From Desulfuromonas sp. AOP6 (GTDB taxonomy: Bacteria > Desulfobacterota > Desulfuromonadia > Desulfuromonadales > SZUA-540): a stretch of DNA of 64,000 nt. A program made the translations under genes and the position numbers. This document shows positions 24,867 through 33,394 of this stretch, one piece after another. The stretch lies in NCBI RefSeq assembly GCF_009731355.2, contig NZ_AP022810.1, forward strand, positions 1,578,001-1,642,000. Reading direction: 5' to 3'. A model generated the notes under the pieces. That model was given only the letters and a program-made list of their open reading frames with translations. It was not told the origin of the DNA and ran no database searches. The first letter of the stretch is position 1; every line of letters starts with the position of its first letter.

Positions 24867-26465
24867 CTAAAATTCTTTGCGGATAAGGGTGTCGTGCTTC
24901 CAGTGAATATCGTCGGTTTCGGGGTAGTCGATGGTGTAATGCAGGCCCCGACTTTCTTTGCGTTCGAGGGCGCACAGCACGATGAGTTCGGCGATGGTGG
25001 CGATGTTGCGCAATTCAATGAGATCCGAGGTGACATAGAAGTCCCAGTAGTAATCGGCGATTTCCTCCTGAATCAGTTTGATGCGGCGCAATGCCCGCGT
25101 CAGGCGCTTGGTAGAGCGGACGATGCCGACGTAGTTCCACATGCCGCGCCTGATTTCATCCCAGTTGTGTGCCACGACTACCTCTTCGTCGCTGTTGGTG
25201 GCGCTGCCTGAGTCCCAGGCGTCAATTGAGGGGAAGTCTGCCTGTTTGTCGGCCAGCCTCTCCAATGAACGGCCCGCGGCCCGGTCGGCATAGACGACGC
25301 CTTCAAGGAGACTGTTGCTGGCCAGACGGTTGGCGCCATGCAGGCCGGAACAGGAAACTTCGCCGATGGCGAAGAGATTTCGGACGTCTGTCTCGCCGAA
25401 GGTGTCGATCTTGACGCCGCCACACAGGTAATGAGCAGCCGGCACGACGGGTATGGGTTCTTTCGTCATATCAATGCCATAGGAGAGGCAGGTCTCGTAA
25501 ATATTGGGGAAACGATCTTTGATGTAATCGGCGCCCCGGTGGGTAATGTCCAAAAACACACAATCGTCGCCGTAGGTCTTCATTTCATTGTCAATGGCTC
25601 TGGCCACGATATCCCGCGGCGCCAGGTCTTTCATTTCATGATAAGAGGCCATGAAAGCGGTGCCGTCCCGGCGTTTGAGGATCGCACCTTCGCCGCGTAC
25701 TGCTTCGGAAATGAGGAAGGACTTGGCGTGTGGATGGTAGAGGGTAGTGGGATGGAACTGGATGAACTCCATATTGGCAATGGTGGCACCGGCCCGATAG
25801 GCCATGGCGACACCATCGCCGGTAGCGACATCAGGATTGCAGGTATAGAGATAGACCTTGCCACTGCCGCCGGTAGCTAGAACTGTTATGCGGGCGCCAA
25901 AGGTGATTACTTCATTGCTGTCGATATCAAGAACGTAGGCGCCCAGGCAATGGTCTGGCTTCAGGCGGCGGTGAATGGCCTTACTTTGAGTGATCAGGTC
26001 GATGGCGATATGGTTCTCATGGATCCTGATGTTGGGATGAGCGCGAACGGCTTCGACCAGGGCACGCTCAATTTCGTAGCCGGTCATGTCCTTGGAATGG
26101 AAAATGCGCCGGGCACTGTGGCCGCCTTCCCGCGTGAGGGCATAGGTGTCATCGGCATTTTTGGTGAACCGGACCCCCCAATCGATGAGGTCCTGAATGG
26201 CCTGAGGACCGCTTTCGACGACAATGCGAACAACCTCTTCGTTGGAAAGAAAGGCGCCAGCGACCATGGTATCGCGGATATGAGCGCCGAAGGAATCCTG
26301 TGTCGAAAAAACCGAGGCGATTCCCCCCTGGGCCAGGTTGGTGGCGGTTTCAGAAATGTTGCGTTTGGTGATGATCGAAACCGTTCCCCTGTCAGCCACC
26401 TTCAATGCATAAGAAAGGCCTGCAATGCCGCTGCCGATGACCAGGAAATCCGACGTGATTTTCAT
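24867..26465 (-). CDS. nadB: L-aspartate oxidase NadB
   Basis: NadB oxidises L-aspartate to iminoaspartate with FAD, the first step of de novo NAD synthesis. The 532-residue protein has the FAD dinucleotide motif VIGSGIAGLSYAL at the N-terminus, NLAQGGIA, the FHSKDMTGYEIERALV segment, the active-site HPTTLY histidine, and the GEVSCSGLHGANRLASNSLLE signature (split here between residues 350 and 370). ATG 26465 is preferred to 26471 because GAGG lies eight bases before it. nadA and nadC are not in the window. It is transcribed toward the chorismate mutase gene, 20 bases away, and diverges from the transglycosylase gene. Confidence 0.96.
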   Translation of the reverse strand: MKITSDFLVIGSGIAGLSYALKVADRGTVSIITKRNISETATNLAQGGIASVFSTQDSFGAHIRDTMVAGAFLSNEEVVRIVVESGPQAIQDLIDWGVRFTKNADDTYALTREGGHSARRIFHSKDMTGYEIERALVEAVRAHPNIRIHENHIAIDLITQSKAIHRRLKPDHCLGAYVLDIDSNEVITFGARITVLATGGSGKVYLYTCNPDVATGDGVAMAYRAGATIANMEFIQFHPTTLYHPHAKSFLISEAVRGEGAILKRRDGTAFMASYHEMKDLAPRDIVARAIDNEMKTYGDDCVFLDITHRGADYIKDRFPNIYETCLSYGIDMTKEPIPVVPAAHYLCGGVKIDTFGETDVRNLFAIGEVSCSGLHGANRLASNSLLEGVVYADRAAGRSLERLADKQADFPSIDAWDSGSATNSDEEVVVAHNWDEIRRGMWNYVGIVRSTKRLTRALRRIKLIQEEIADYYWDFYVTSDLIELRNIATIAELIVLCALERKESRGLHYTIDYPETDDIHWKHDTLIRKEF

Positions 26466-26698
26466 CTTCATACCTCACAAGAGGGTTGAGGTCCTGCAGG
26501 ACAGCCTGCAGGAGATTCTGGAAAAGAAGCGAAGAAAAGCCGCGTTGGGGCGGATTTTGCAAAAGCATGTCATTATCGGCCCCCCAAATACCCTTGTCAA
26601 GATTTTTGAACCCGGGCTTTTGATTGGTAACTTGGTTGAAATATTAGAACTTTTAACCTATAGTTCCAGGCAGGGAACAATCCGGACAGGTCAAATTC

Positions 26699-27280
26699 AT
26701 GGATCAACTTTATAAATACCTCGTCATTCAGCTGTCATTTGTTCTGGCTCTGACCTTTTTCGGCACCCCCTGCCAGGCCGATATCTACCGATATGTCGAT
26801 GCTGATGGCAAGGTCCACTTCACCAATACGCCCACCTCAAGCCATTTCAGCTTTTATATGAAAGAAGGCTCGGACACCCGTTCACTCAAAGACGTCATAA
26901 AATACTGCGCGGATCTCTACCGCCTCGAAGCAGCGCTGGTTCAAGCCGTCATCAAAGCCGAAAGTGACTTCAATGCCAAGGCGGTTTCCACCAAAGGAGC
27001 CCTCGGCCTGATGCAGCTCTTACCCGAAACAGCCCGAGATATGGGGGTCAGGAACCCCTTTGATCCGGAAGACAATATCAGAGGAGGCAGCCGTTATCTG
27101 CGTCTCATGCTCGACCAGTTCAACAACCGGCTCGACTTGGCCTTGGCCGCCTACAATGCCGGACCCGGGGCTGTACGACGGCATGGCGGCATCCCACCCT
27201 ATGAAGAAACACGCAACTATGTCGAGCGGGTAAAAAAATATCTGTATGAGTATCAGATTGACAGGGAATCCCTCTTATGA
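26699..27280 (+). CDS. Soluble lytic transglycosylase-like protein with DUF4124 domain
   Basis: A 193-residue secreted protein. A signal peptide (residues 1-27, ending CQA|DI) is followed by a short DUF4124 segment (IYRYVDADGKVHFTN) and an SLT lysozyme-like domain with catalytic glutamate in IKAESDFNAKAVS, GLMQLLPETA and AYNAGPGAV. It would cleave the glycan strand of peptidoglycan with formation of 1,6-anhydromuramic ends. The start ATG 26699 has only a weak binding site. Its stop overlaps the pgsA start by 4 bases. Confidence 0.92.
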   Translation: MDQLYKYLVIQLSFVLALTFFGTPCQADIYRYVDADGKVHFTNTPTSSHFSFYMKEGSDTRSLKDVIKYCADLYRLEAALVQAVIKAESDFNAKAVSTKGALGLMQLLPETARDMGVRNPFDPEDNIRGGSRYLRLMLDQFNNRLDLALAAYNAGPGAVRRHGGIPPYEETRNYVERVKKYLYEYQIDRESLL

Positions 27281-27864
27281 GTCATGCCGGCGGCTTGCTA
27301 AACCCTCCCAATGTCCTCACCCTGGGTCGAATGGCGGCCGTGCCGCTGCTGGTCATCCTTCTTCTTTTTGATGGCCCGACTGCCAGTTTGTGGGCTGCCA
27401 TCGTCTTTGCGCTGGCTTCGCTTACAGACTGGCTTGACGGCTACCTGGCCCGTAAGTGGGATATCGTCACTGTCCTCGGTAAATTTCTTGATCCCTTGGC
27501 AGATAAACTCCTTGTGATGGCGGCCCTGATCATGATGATTCCCATGGGGCGAGTTCCCGCCTGGGCCGTCTTTGTTATTCTGGCCCGAGAAATCAGCATT
27601 ACCGGGCTGCGTTCCATTGCCTCGGCAGAGGGGATTGTCATTGCGGCAAGCCCGCTGGGAAAGTACAAGACCATATTCCAGGTGGTGGCTATCATCGGCT
27701 TGCTGCTGCACTATGACTATTTCTGGTTTTTCGGGGTGGAATGGAACCTTCTGCAGGTCAATATGCATAATGTCGGCACCTTCTTTTTTGCTGTCGCTCT
27801 GGTCCTAACCATCTGGTCTGGGCTCGACTATCTCCTTAAATTCTTTAAAGTTATTGCGAAATAA
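27277..27864 (+). CDS. pgsA: CDP-diacylglycerol-glycerol-3-phosphate 3-phosphatidyltransferase PgsA
   Basis: PgsA makes phosphatidylglycerol phosphate from CDP-diacylglycerol and glycerol 3-phosphate at the inner membrane. The 195-residue protein has the CDP-alcohol phosphatidyltransferase motif, read as D-x2-DG-x2-AR-x8-G-x3-D-x3-D in DWLDGYLAR...GKFLDPLAD, and about five transmembrane helices. The start ATG overlaps the transglycosylase stop (ATGA), indicating coupled translation. A promoter for tRNA-Gly follows 40 bases after the stop. Confidence 0.94.
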   Translation: MSHAGGLLNPPNVLTLGRMAAVPLLVILLLFDGPTASLWAAIVFALASLTDWLDGYLARKWDIVTVLGKFLDPLADKLLVMAALIMMIPMGRVPAWAVFVILAREISITGLRSIASAEGIVIAASPLGKYKTIFQVVAIIGLLLHYDYFWFFGVEWNLLQVNMHNVGTFFFAVALVLTIWSGLDYLLKFFKVIAK

Positions 27865-27903
27865 AAGAAAGTGGGGACGGGTAAATTTTTTTAGAATTTT
27901 CTG

Positions 27904-27932
27904 TTGACTTGAAGAAATCGTTTTGCTATTAA
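27904..27932 (+). promoter_or_regulatory. Sigma-70 promoter of tRNA-Gly
   Basis: TTGACT (27904-27909) and TATTAA (27927-27932) are spaced by 17 bases, giving a start a few bases before the tRNA at 27965. Confidence 0.7.
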
Positions 27933-27964
27933 TAGGCCCGCTCGCAACGACGGGCAAAAAATGA

Positions 27965-28039
<75 letters not shown>

Positions 28040-28050
28040 TAAAAATAAAC

Positions 28051-28084
28051 AAGGCCTGATCATCACGATCGGGCCTTTTTTTTT
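28051..28084 (+). terminator. Intrinsic terminator after tRNA-Gly
   Basis: AAGGCCTGATC pairs with GATCGGGCCTT (one wobble) around a 5-base loop and is followed by a run of nine T. Confidence 0.9.
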
Positions 28085-28691
28085 GCAAAAATTTGAGAGG
28101 TGCCGGGTTTTTTTTAACAAAATATCGTATTTTGTCTCCAAGTTAGTCTCTTGCCACAGGCCAGCATGTCCATTTTTCCCAAATACCTGATACTGTTAAT
28201 TGCCGAAAAATCTCAGGAATTTAAGGGTATACGGCTGCGGGTCATTCATGACTCCGAGTTTTAGTATTTGATCCTCCCTTGAATCATCAAGATCAAATCC
28301 GGGACCATCGATTCCAGTATTTGAAATGGAATGGAGAATTCCGCGCCTTTCGCTTCACCAAAGACAGCACTATACAGCCTCTACGGAGGTGCAGGGAAGC
28401 CTTCCGTTGTGCATCCGTATTTTTGATTATAAAGGCAAACTGAACAGTCTGGCAGCCAAAAGGTGCTTAGTAAAAGTTTGCTGCCTTTGTGATCAGCAGA
28501 TAGGTGATTCTGTTCCTGATCTCTCTCTGTTTCCGTTGGATAACGTATAACCAGATGGTCTGCCTATAAATGAGCGTTTTTGAATATGTATTGGTTCTTT
28601 TTTACATTGACTTGAAAGGGTTGGAGACCCGTTTAGAATAAATAGAATAATAGCCTGAAAAGCAGCATCCACATTCATTTAAGGAGGAGAT
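28085..28691. other. Gene-poor region of about 600 bases with hairpins
   Basis: No convincing coding region is present; the only longer frame (28326-28550) has no ribosome binding site and no recognisable sequence. The stretch is AT-richer than its neighbours. Two imperfect hairpins are visible: 28383-28407 (ACGGAGG with CCTTCCGT) and 28431-28488 (AAAGGC plus AAACT pairing with AGTTT and GCCTTT across a 3-base bulge). They may mark a non-coding RNA or the remnant of a gene. Confidence 0.4.
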
Positions 28692-29195
28692 ATGAAGGCC
28701 TTGATTTTAAGTGCAGACAATTTTGAAGACTCTGAACTGCTGGTTCCTTATTACCGCCTGAAAGAAGTAGATGTCGAAGTGACGGTGGCTTCCCCGAAGC
28801 GGGGGGCGATCACCGGCAAGCATGGGTACGAGGTGACCGTGGACAAAACCATCGATGAAGTCAATCCTGATGACTATGCAATCCTGATCCTGCCCGGGGG
28901 GAAGGCGCCGGTGGAAGTGAGAAAAGATCCGAAAGCGCTGGAGATAGCCCGGAGCTTTTTTGCTGGCAGTAAACCGGTTACCGCCATCTGTCACGGGCCA
29001 CAGATCTTGATCAGCGCCGATCTCCTGAGGGGGCGACGTGCTACCTGCTACAAGTCGGTGGCCGATGAGTTGAAAGAGGCCGGCGCGCGCTATGAGGACA
29101 GAGAGGTCGTTGTTGATGGCAATCTGGTAACGTCCCGGCAACCCTCAGATCTTCCAGCTTTCATGCGCGAAACCATGAAGCAGCTTGGACTTTAA
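28692..29195 (+). CDS. DJ-1/PfpI family protein
   Basis: A 167-residue protein of the DJ-1/PfpI superfamily (YhbO/PfpI branch), proposed as stress-related glyoxalase-type or protein/nucleotide repair enzymes. The nucleophile is C100 in AICHGPQ, with the conserved glutamate early on (NFEDSEL) and the ILPGGKAP strand. The start at 28692 follows an excellent AAGGAGGAG. CTTGAAA and CCCGTTTA near 28611-28635 distantly resemble a heat-shock promoter but with short spacing. It is monocistronic. Confidence 0.93.
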   Translation: MKALILSADNFEDSELLVPYYRLKEVDVEVTVASPKRGAITGKHGYEVTVDKTIDEVNPDDYAILILPGGKAPVEVRKDPKALEIARSFFAGSKPVTAICHGPQILISADLLRGRRATCYKSVADELKEAGARYEDREVVVDGNLVTSRQPSDLPAFMRETMKQLGL

Positions 29196-29240
29196 CGTAA
29201 CTATACGGGGCGATAATCAGGTTCAGAGAGGGGATTAAAC

Positions 29241-29348
29241 CCCTTCCGATAAAGAAGTCAAAACCGTTGCTATCTCCGACCCCATCGTGGTTTTTTCCTG
29301 ATTAATCACCGGTCCTTATTGAAGGCAGAAGAATTTTTATCGGAAGGG
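29241..29348. repeat. 13-bp perfect inverted repeat in the leader of the FAD oxidase gene
   Basis: CCCTTCCGATAAA (29241-29253) is matched by TTTATCGGAAGGG (29336-29348), with 82 bases between. The second copy ends 28 bases before the ATG at 29377. Between them lies a weaker AAAACC/GGTTTT hairpin with T run. The copies could pair in RNA or serve as a two-site operator. Confidence 0.6.
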
Positions 29349-29376
29349 CTTCCGCCTAAATTCATATAGGATTTCC

Positions 29377-31269
29377 ATGATTTCAAACGAGGCCGCTCTT
29401 ACCGCCGCTCAGTGCCGTCACTATTCCATGTGCAAGATCGACTATCTTGGAACAGGAATTTGTCCGGCGGGGGCTGAAAACCATTTCGTCTCGTATTATC
29501 CGCAGGGACGTATGGACCTTGTCAAGGCCGTCGCGGCCGGACAACTTCCGGTGACGCAACGTCTCGTGGATATTGCCGATACATGCACCCTTTGCGGAGT
29601 CTGTGATTTGCAGTGTCATTTTATCTCTGAACTTCGTCCCATGCCGGTTATGAAAGAACTTAAAAAACATGTCGAAGACCATCTTGCGGCGGGTAAACCT
29701 GTGCAGCTGGAATTCGAGGATAAGTCGCTCAAAAGCAATGATCCCCTTCTTGTTGAACTTCAGGAAATAACCGGCCCAAGATGGGCATCCAATGACCCGG
29801 CCATCACCACCGCTTATTACTCGGACCCTTGTCCGGTGACCATTCCCAAGCTTCCCCGTGCCGTGGTCCTTCCAAAATCAGTTGAAGAAGTCGAGGGCAT
29901 TGTTCGTGTCGCTAACAAGTACGGCATCCCATTCATGGTTCGCGGCAACGGCTCCAGTGTCATGGGGTTTGTCATGACCGATGGCATCTTGATTGACACC
30001 CAGCGGCTGAAAAGCATGGACTTCGACACAGACAACTGGTGTGTCACCGTGGGGGCCGGCGTTTCCGCCTTCGATCTTCAGAAAGAAGCCTTTGCCAGGG
30101 GATTCCGGGTCAACGTGGCTGAACCGGCGGCTTTGGTTTGCGCCAATCTCATGTGCTCCGGGATCATGTCCCTTTTCAGCACCAGCTACGGGACACTCGA
30201 TGATGGCTATGTGGATGCCGAATTCGTCAATCCGCAAGGTGATCGCTTCAGACTCAAAGACAAAAAAGAACCGGATCTGTATCGTTTTGCCCGGGAAGAC
30301 CGCCCCTTGGCCGGTATTTGCACTTCCGTCCAGATGAAGTTGTATCCGACGACAGCGGACGAGGAGGGATTCCTGGTTCCGGTGGAGAGCCTTCAGGAAG
30401 GCTTGATCCTGGTTCGGGAATTGTCCATCCGGAGAATCGGCTTCGGGCTTGGGGTGCTGGGAGCCGATTATATCGCTGCTTTCATGTCACCAGTCGCCAC
30501 GCTGGCCCGCACTGTGAAGGATTTCACCGAAAGTATGCTTCGGGCCCCTTTCATGGTGATGGTTCTGGGGGACGCCAAGGATCGTGCCGCAGTGCAAAGC
30601 ATGAACCGGACTATCCTATCCAATGACCTGTTCCGCACCCTGATGCTGGGGCTGTCGAACCTTTCGCCGGCATCGGGAAAAAGTCATGATACCCTCGCCG
30701 ATATTCTGCAACCCTTGGGCGACGGGGATGGACTGCCGCTCAGTCATCTTTTGGCACGCAGTGATCTGCAACCCTTGGTTGAGGCCGCGTTGGAGCCCTC
30801 ACCCGAGACTCATGCCAGCGTCGTTCCCGAAGACCTTCGGATCGCCTATACGCGACTCTATGAACGGCCGGAGATGACCGATCTCGTCTGGCTCAACATG
30901 TTCCGAATTCTCAGCTCCCGGATGGGACGGGAGAAACACCTGCTCCCGTTGATTCTTTATGTCCCTCTCGACAAACCCGGAGTGATTGGCGTCCTTGTGA
31001 GTGGATTCAAACGGATCGCTGATTCCTTCAATTTGAAGAATGACTTTGGTTTTGTCTCACCCCTTGATCTAGGCAAGCGTGCTTTTCTGGAATATGACTT
31101 CTACCTTGATCAAAACGATCCGGACGAAATCCAGCGCTCCCGGATGGCACTGGGTGAAGCCGCAGCATTGATTGAAAAAACATCCGCCACGGTGACCGGT
31201 GTTCAGTGGATCCGGTACACCTTGAACCAAGGATGCTGCCGAAAGGAAAATCTCCTATATTCACTATGA
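29377..31269 (+). CDS. FAD-linked oxidoreductase with N-terminal Fe-S cluster region
   Basis: A 630-residue protein. The N-terminal 100 residues carry cysteines suitable for two [4Fe-4S] clusters: C-x5-C...CPAG near residue 13-29 and CTLCGVCDLQC near 70. The following FAD_binding_4 (VAO-type) domain shows VVLPKSVEEVEGIVRVANK and RGNGSSVMGF, as in D-lactate and glycolate dehydrogenase subunits. The C-terminal FAD-oxidase region extends to residue 600. Having the Fe-S part at the N-terminus rather than the C-terminus is unusual for lactate/glycolate oxidases. Electrons likely go to a quinone or another Fe-S protein; the 2-hydroxyacid or alkylglycerone-type substrate is unknown. The stop overlaps the next gene (ATGA). 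Confidence 0.82.
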   Translation: MISNEAALTAAQCRHYSMCKIDYLGTGICPAGAENHFVSYYPQGRMDLVKAVAAGQLPVTQRLVDIADTCTLCGVCDLQCHFISELRPMPVMKELKKHVEDHLAAGKPVQLEFEDKSLKSNDPLLVELQEITGPRWASNDPAITTAYYSDPCPVTIPKLPRAVVLPKSVEEVEGIVRVANKYGIPFMVRGNGSSVMGFVMTDGILIDTQRLKSMDFDTDNWCVTVGAGVSAFDLQKEAFARGFRVNVAEPAALVCANLMCSGIMSLFSTSYGTLDDGYVDAEFVNPQGDRFRLKDKKEPDLYRFAREDRPLAGICTSVQMKLYPTTADEEGFLVPVESLQEGLILVRELSIRRIGFGLGVLGADYIAAFMSPVATLARTVKDFTESMLRAPFMVMVLGDAKDRAAVQSMNRTILSNDLFRTLMLGLSNLSPASGKSHDTLADILQPLGDGDGLPLSHLLARSDLQPLVEAALEPSPETHASVVPEDLRIAYTRLYERPEMTDLVWLNMFRILSSRMGREKHLLPLILYVPLDKPGVIGVLVSGFKRIADSFNLKNDFGFVSPLDLGKRAFLEYDFYLDQNDPDEIQRSRMALGEAAALIEKTSATVTGVQWIRYTLNQGCCRKENLLYSL

Positions 31270-32474
31270 CGCGATGCCGCTCAAAACCGGAAAAACGTCT
31301 GCTTGTAACCGGAGCCACGGGTTTCATCGGCAGCCATCTTGCCGGCGCACTGGCGGAAGCAGGGCACTCGGTCTTTCTGTTGATCCGCGCTTTAAACGCG
31401 GAAGGCACCACAGCGTATGATCGCTGGAATCGGATTGCGGACTGGCTCGGGCTTTCCCCGGCCGCGCGTGCGCGCATTAAGGTTTTCGTCGGTAATCTGG
31501 ATGATCCCGACCTGAACCTGTCTTTGGATGATGCCCGCTTCCTGAAGGCCAACATAGAGGAAATTGTTCATGCTGCAGGCAGTACGTCTTTCTCTGAAAA
31601 AAAACGCAACGAAATATTTCAAACCAATCTCATCGGACTCAAAAATATCCTTTCATTCGTGGACCGAGGTATCTGCCGCCACATTCATGCCATCAGTACG
31701 GCCTATGTAGGGGAGGGGACCCAGACCCCCTGCAGGGAGTGCATCTCTCCTGCTCACGATTTTTTCAATCCCTACGAAGAGTCCAAGCACCAGGCGGAAA
31801 TTCTGCTTCGGGAATTCTGCAACCGCAAGGGCTTGCGTCTTTCTATCTATCGTCCTTCAGTCGTTTACGGGAACTCCCTCACAGGCAGGACCTTTAGGTT
31901 CAACGCCCTTTATCACCCTGTTCGTTCCATCGCCTACCTCCGTGACCTATTCAAGAAGGATCTCCTGGAAAACGCGGGCACACAGGCGAGGAAGATGGGT
32001 ATCTCACTGGATTCCACCACCCAAACGCTTCACATGCCTATTCATTTCCAGAAACGGCAGGGAACGGGTGTGAACCTAATCCCGATTGATTATTGTACCG
32101 ATGCCATTCTTGAACTTATGAATGTTACCGAAAAAGAAGGAATTTTTCACATCGTCAATACGCAGAACACCCCACTTACTGACCTGGTTTCATTTGCTGG
32201 AAGATTCCTCAAGGTATCGGGGATGGGTGTTGATGGTGTCTCAGCGCAACAGGCACAGCAAGACCCAACGTCAGGTGCTTTAGATCATCTTTTCCTGCGT
32301 TACATGGAAGCCTATCAGCCTTATATCGAAGATACGCGGATATTTGATGACAGCCGGGCTGCGCGTACTCTGTCGCCAGCAGGAATCCGCTGTCCGAAAT
32401 TTTCCTATGCAATTTTTGAGCAGTGCATGACGTACGCGGTGGAAAGCAACTGGGGGCGAACGCTGGGGCTGTGA
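31266..32474 (+). CDS. Extended SDR, thioester reductase/fatty acyl reductase-like
   Basis: A 402-residue NAD(P)-dependent extended short-chain dehydrogenase of the NAD_binding_4 type found in fatty acyl-CoA reductases and carboxylate reductase R-domains. The cofactor motif is VTGATGFIGSHLA near residue 15; the catalytic pair is in NPYEESK (Y-x3-K), with STAYVG before it. ATG 31266 overlaps the preceding TGA, so translation is coupled to the FAD oxidoreductase; this start is preferred over the longer frame from 31206. The pair may act on one lipid-like or acyl substrate; that is inference. The following 180 bases hold only a short open frame. Confidence 0.78.
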   Translation: MTRCRSKPEKRLLVTGATGFIGSHLAGALAEAGHSVFLLIRALNAEGTTAYDRWNRIADWLGLSPAARARIKVFVGNLDDPDLNLSLDDARFLKANIEEIVHAAGSTSFSEKKRNEIFQTNLIGLKNILSFVDRGICRHIHAISTAYVGEGTQTPCRECISPAHDFFNPYEESKHQAEILLREFCNRKGLRLSIYRPSVVYGNSLTGRTFRFNALYHPVRSIAYLRDLFKKDLLENAGTQARKMGISLDSTTQTLHMPIHFQKRQGTGVNLIPIDYCTDAILELMNVTEKEGIFHIVNTQNTPLTDLVSFAGRFLKVSGMGVDGVSAQQAQQDPTSGALDHLFLRYMEAYQPYIEDTRIFDDSRAARTLSPAGIRCPKFSYAIFEQCMTYAVESNWGRTLGL

Positions 32475-32566
32475 ATATTCACTGTCCCTCTGTTTACTTA
32501 TCCGAAAGATGTCAATCCAGCTAAGGGAAGGGAAGGGAAGGTCAAATTCTTGTTCTACGGAGTTAA

Positions 32567-32650
32567 ATGCAAATGAAAACTAAGAGTGTTGCAAAGGCTT
32601 TATTACTCGAAGATGTTGGTGAAACTTTTTGCACCCAGGTGATGGAATAG
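32567..32650 (+). CDS. Candidate 27-residue small ORF before the TVP38 gene
   Basis: ATG 32567 is preceded by GGAG with 4-base spacing and the frame ends with TAG at 32648-32650, three bases before the TVP38 start. The peptide (MQMKTKSVAKALLLEDVGET and seven more) is charged at the N-terminus. It might be a small coupled protein, a leader peptide or the beginning of a decayed gene. An alternative start is ATG 32573. Upstream at 32523-32540 is a GGGAA triplicate repeat. Confidence 0.35.
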   Translation: MQMKTKSVAKALLLEDVGETFCTQVME

Positions 32651-32653
32651 ACC

Positions 32654-33394
32654 ATGCTTAAGCGTTTCAGCATCCGCATGAAGTCACCACTATGGAGCGT
32701 TGCAGCCAGTATTCTGTTCGTCGCTGCGCTACTCGCCGTACTGATTTACTTCGACGCCCATGAACAGGTGTTGCGCCTGCTGGAATGGTTCGACACACTG
32801 GGCGCCTGGGCGCCGCTCCTGGTCATCCTGATCATGGCGGTAGTGGTACTGCTGGTCTTTCCAGGAGTGCTGTTCACCACCGGTGCTGGTTTCGTGTTCG
32901 GCGTCGTCGAAGGTTCCCTTGTTGTCGTGCTGGGAACGACCCTCGGGGCGACTCTGGCATTCCTGATCGCTCGCCATCTGTTTGGTCAGCGCGCCAAGGC
33001 ATTTGTCATGTCCCGCGCCAAGCTGCAGGTGGTGAGTGAGGAACTGACGCCCCACGGCTGGAAGATCGTATTGCTGACGCGACTGATCCCATTCTTTCCC
33101 AGCAAAATCTCCAACTATTTTTTCGGTCTGACATCTTTCTCCTTGCGAGGTTTCGTCGTCGGATCGCTGCTGGGTTTCATCCCTTACTCAGTTCACAATG
33201 TCTACCTCGGCTCGATCGCTGCCGACATTACCACTCTTGGTGCGCGCAATCTGGACCGGACTCCGCTGCAATGGGCCCTTTATGGCGTCGGTTTCATTGC
33301 CGCTGTAGTCGCGGTCATCTTTTTGAACCGGCTCGCACGTCGCGCGCTGTCCCGCTATACAGATACCGGCGCCATTAAGGAAAAACCACCGTGA
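32654..33394 (+). CDS. TVP38/TMEM64 (DedA-like) membrane protein
   Basis: A 246-residue inner membrane protein of the SNARE-associated (VTT) domain family. The domain core runs from about residue 70 to 190, with FPGVLFTTGAGFVFG, LGATLAFLIARHLFG and the RLIPFFPSKISNYFFGL motif; transmembrane segments occur at both ends. Relatives include DedA and mammalian VMP1/TMEM41B, which are lipid scramblases or transporters. The stop overlaps the next gene (GTGA), marking a four-gene operon for lipid or glycan handling. RBS is weak and translation may be coupled to the small ORF before it. Confidence 0.88.
   Translation: MLKRFSIRMKSPLWSVAASILFVAALLAVLIYFDAHEQVLRLLEWFDTLGAWAPLLVILIMAVVVLLVFPGVLFTTGAGFVFGVVEGSLVVVLGTTLGATLAFLIARHLFGQRAKAFVMSRAKLQVVSEELTPHGWKIVLLTRLIPFFPSKISNYFFGLTSFSLRGFVVGSLLGFIPYSVHNVYLGSIAADITTLGARNLDRTPLQWALYGVGFIAAVVAVIFLNRLARRALSRYTDTGAIKEKPP

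Noticed and set aside
28326-28550. Plus-strand frame of 74 codons in the gene-poor region
   Set aside because: It has no ribosome binding site, no recognisable motif and crosses the hairpins.
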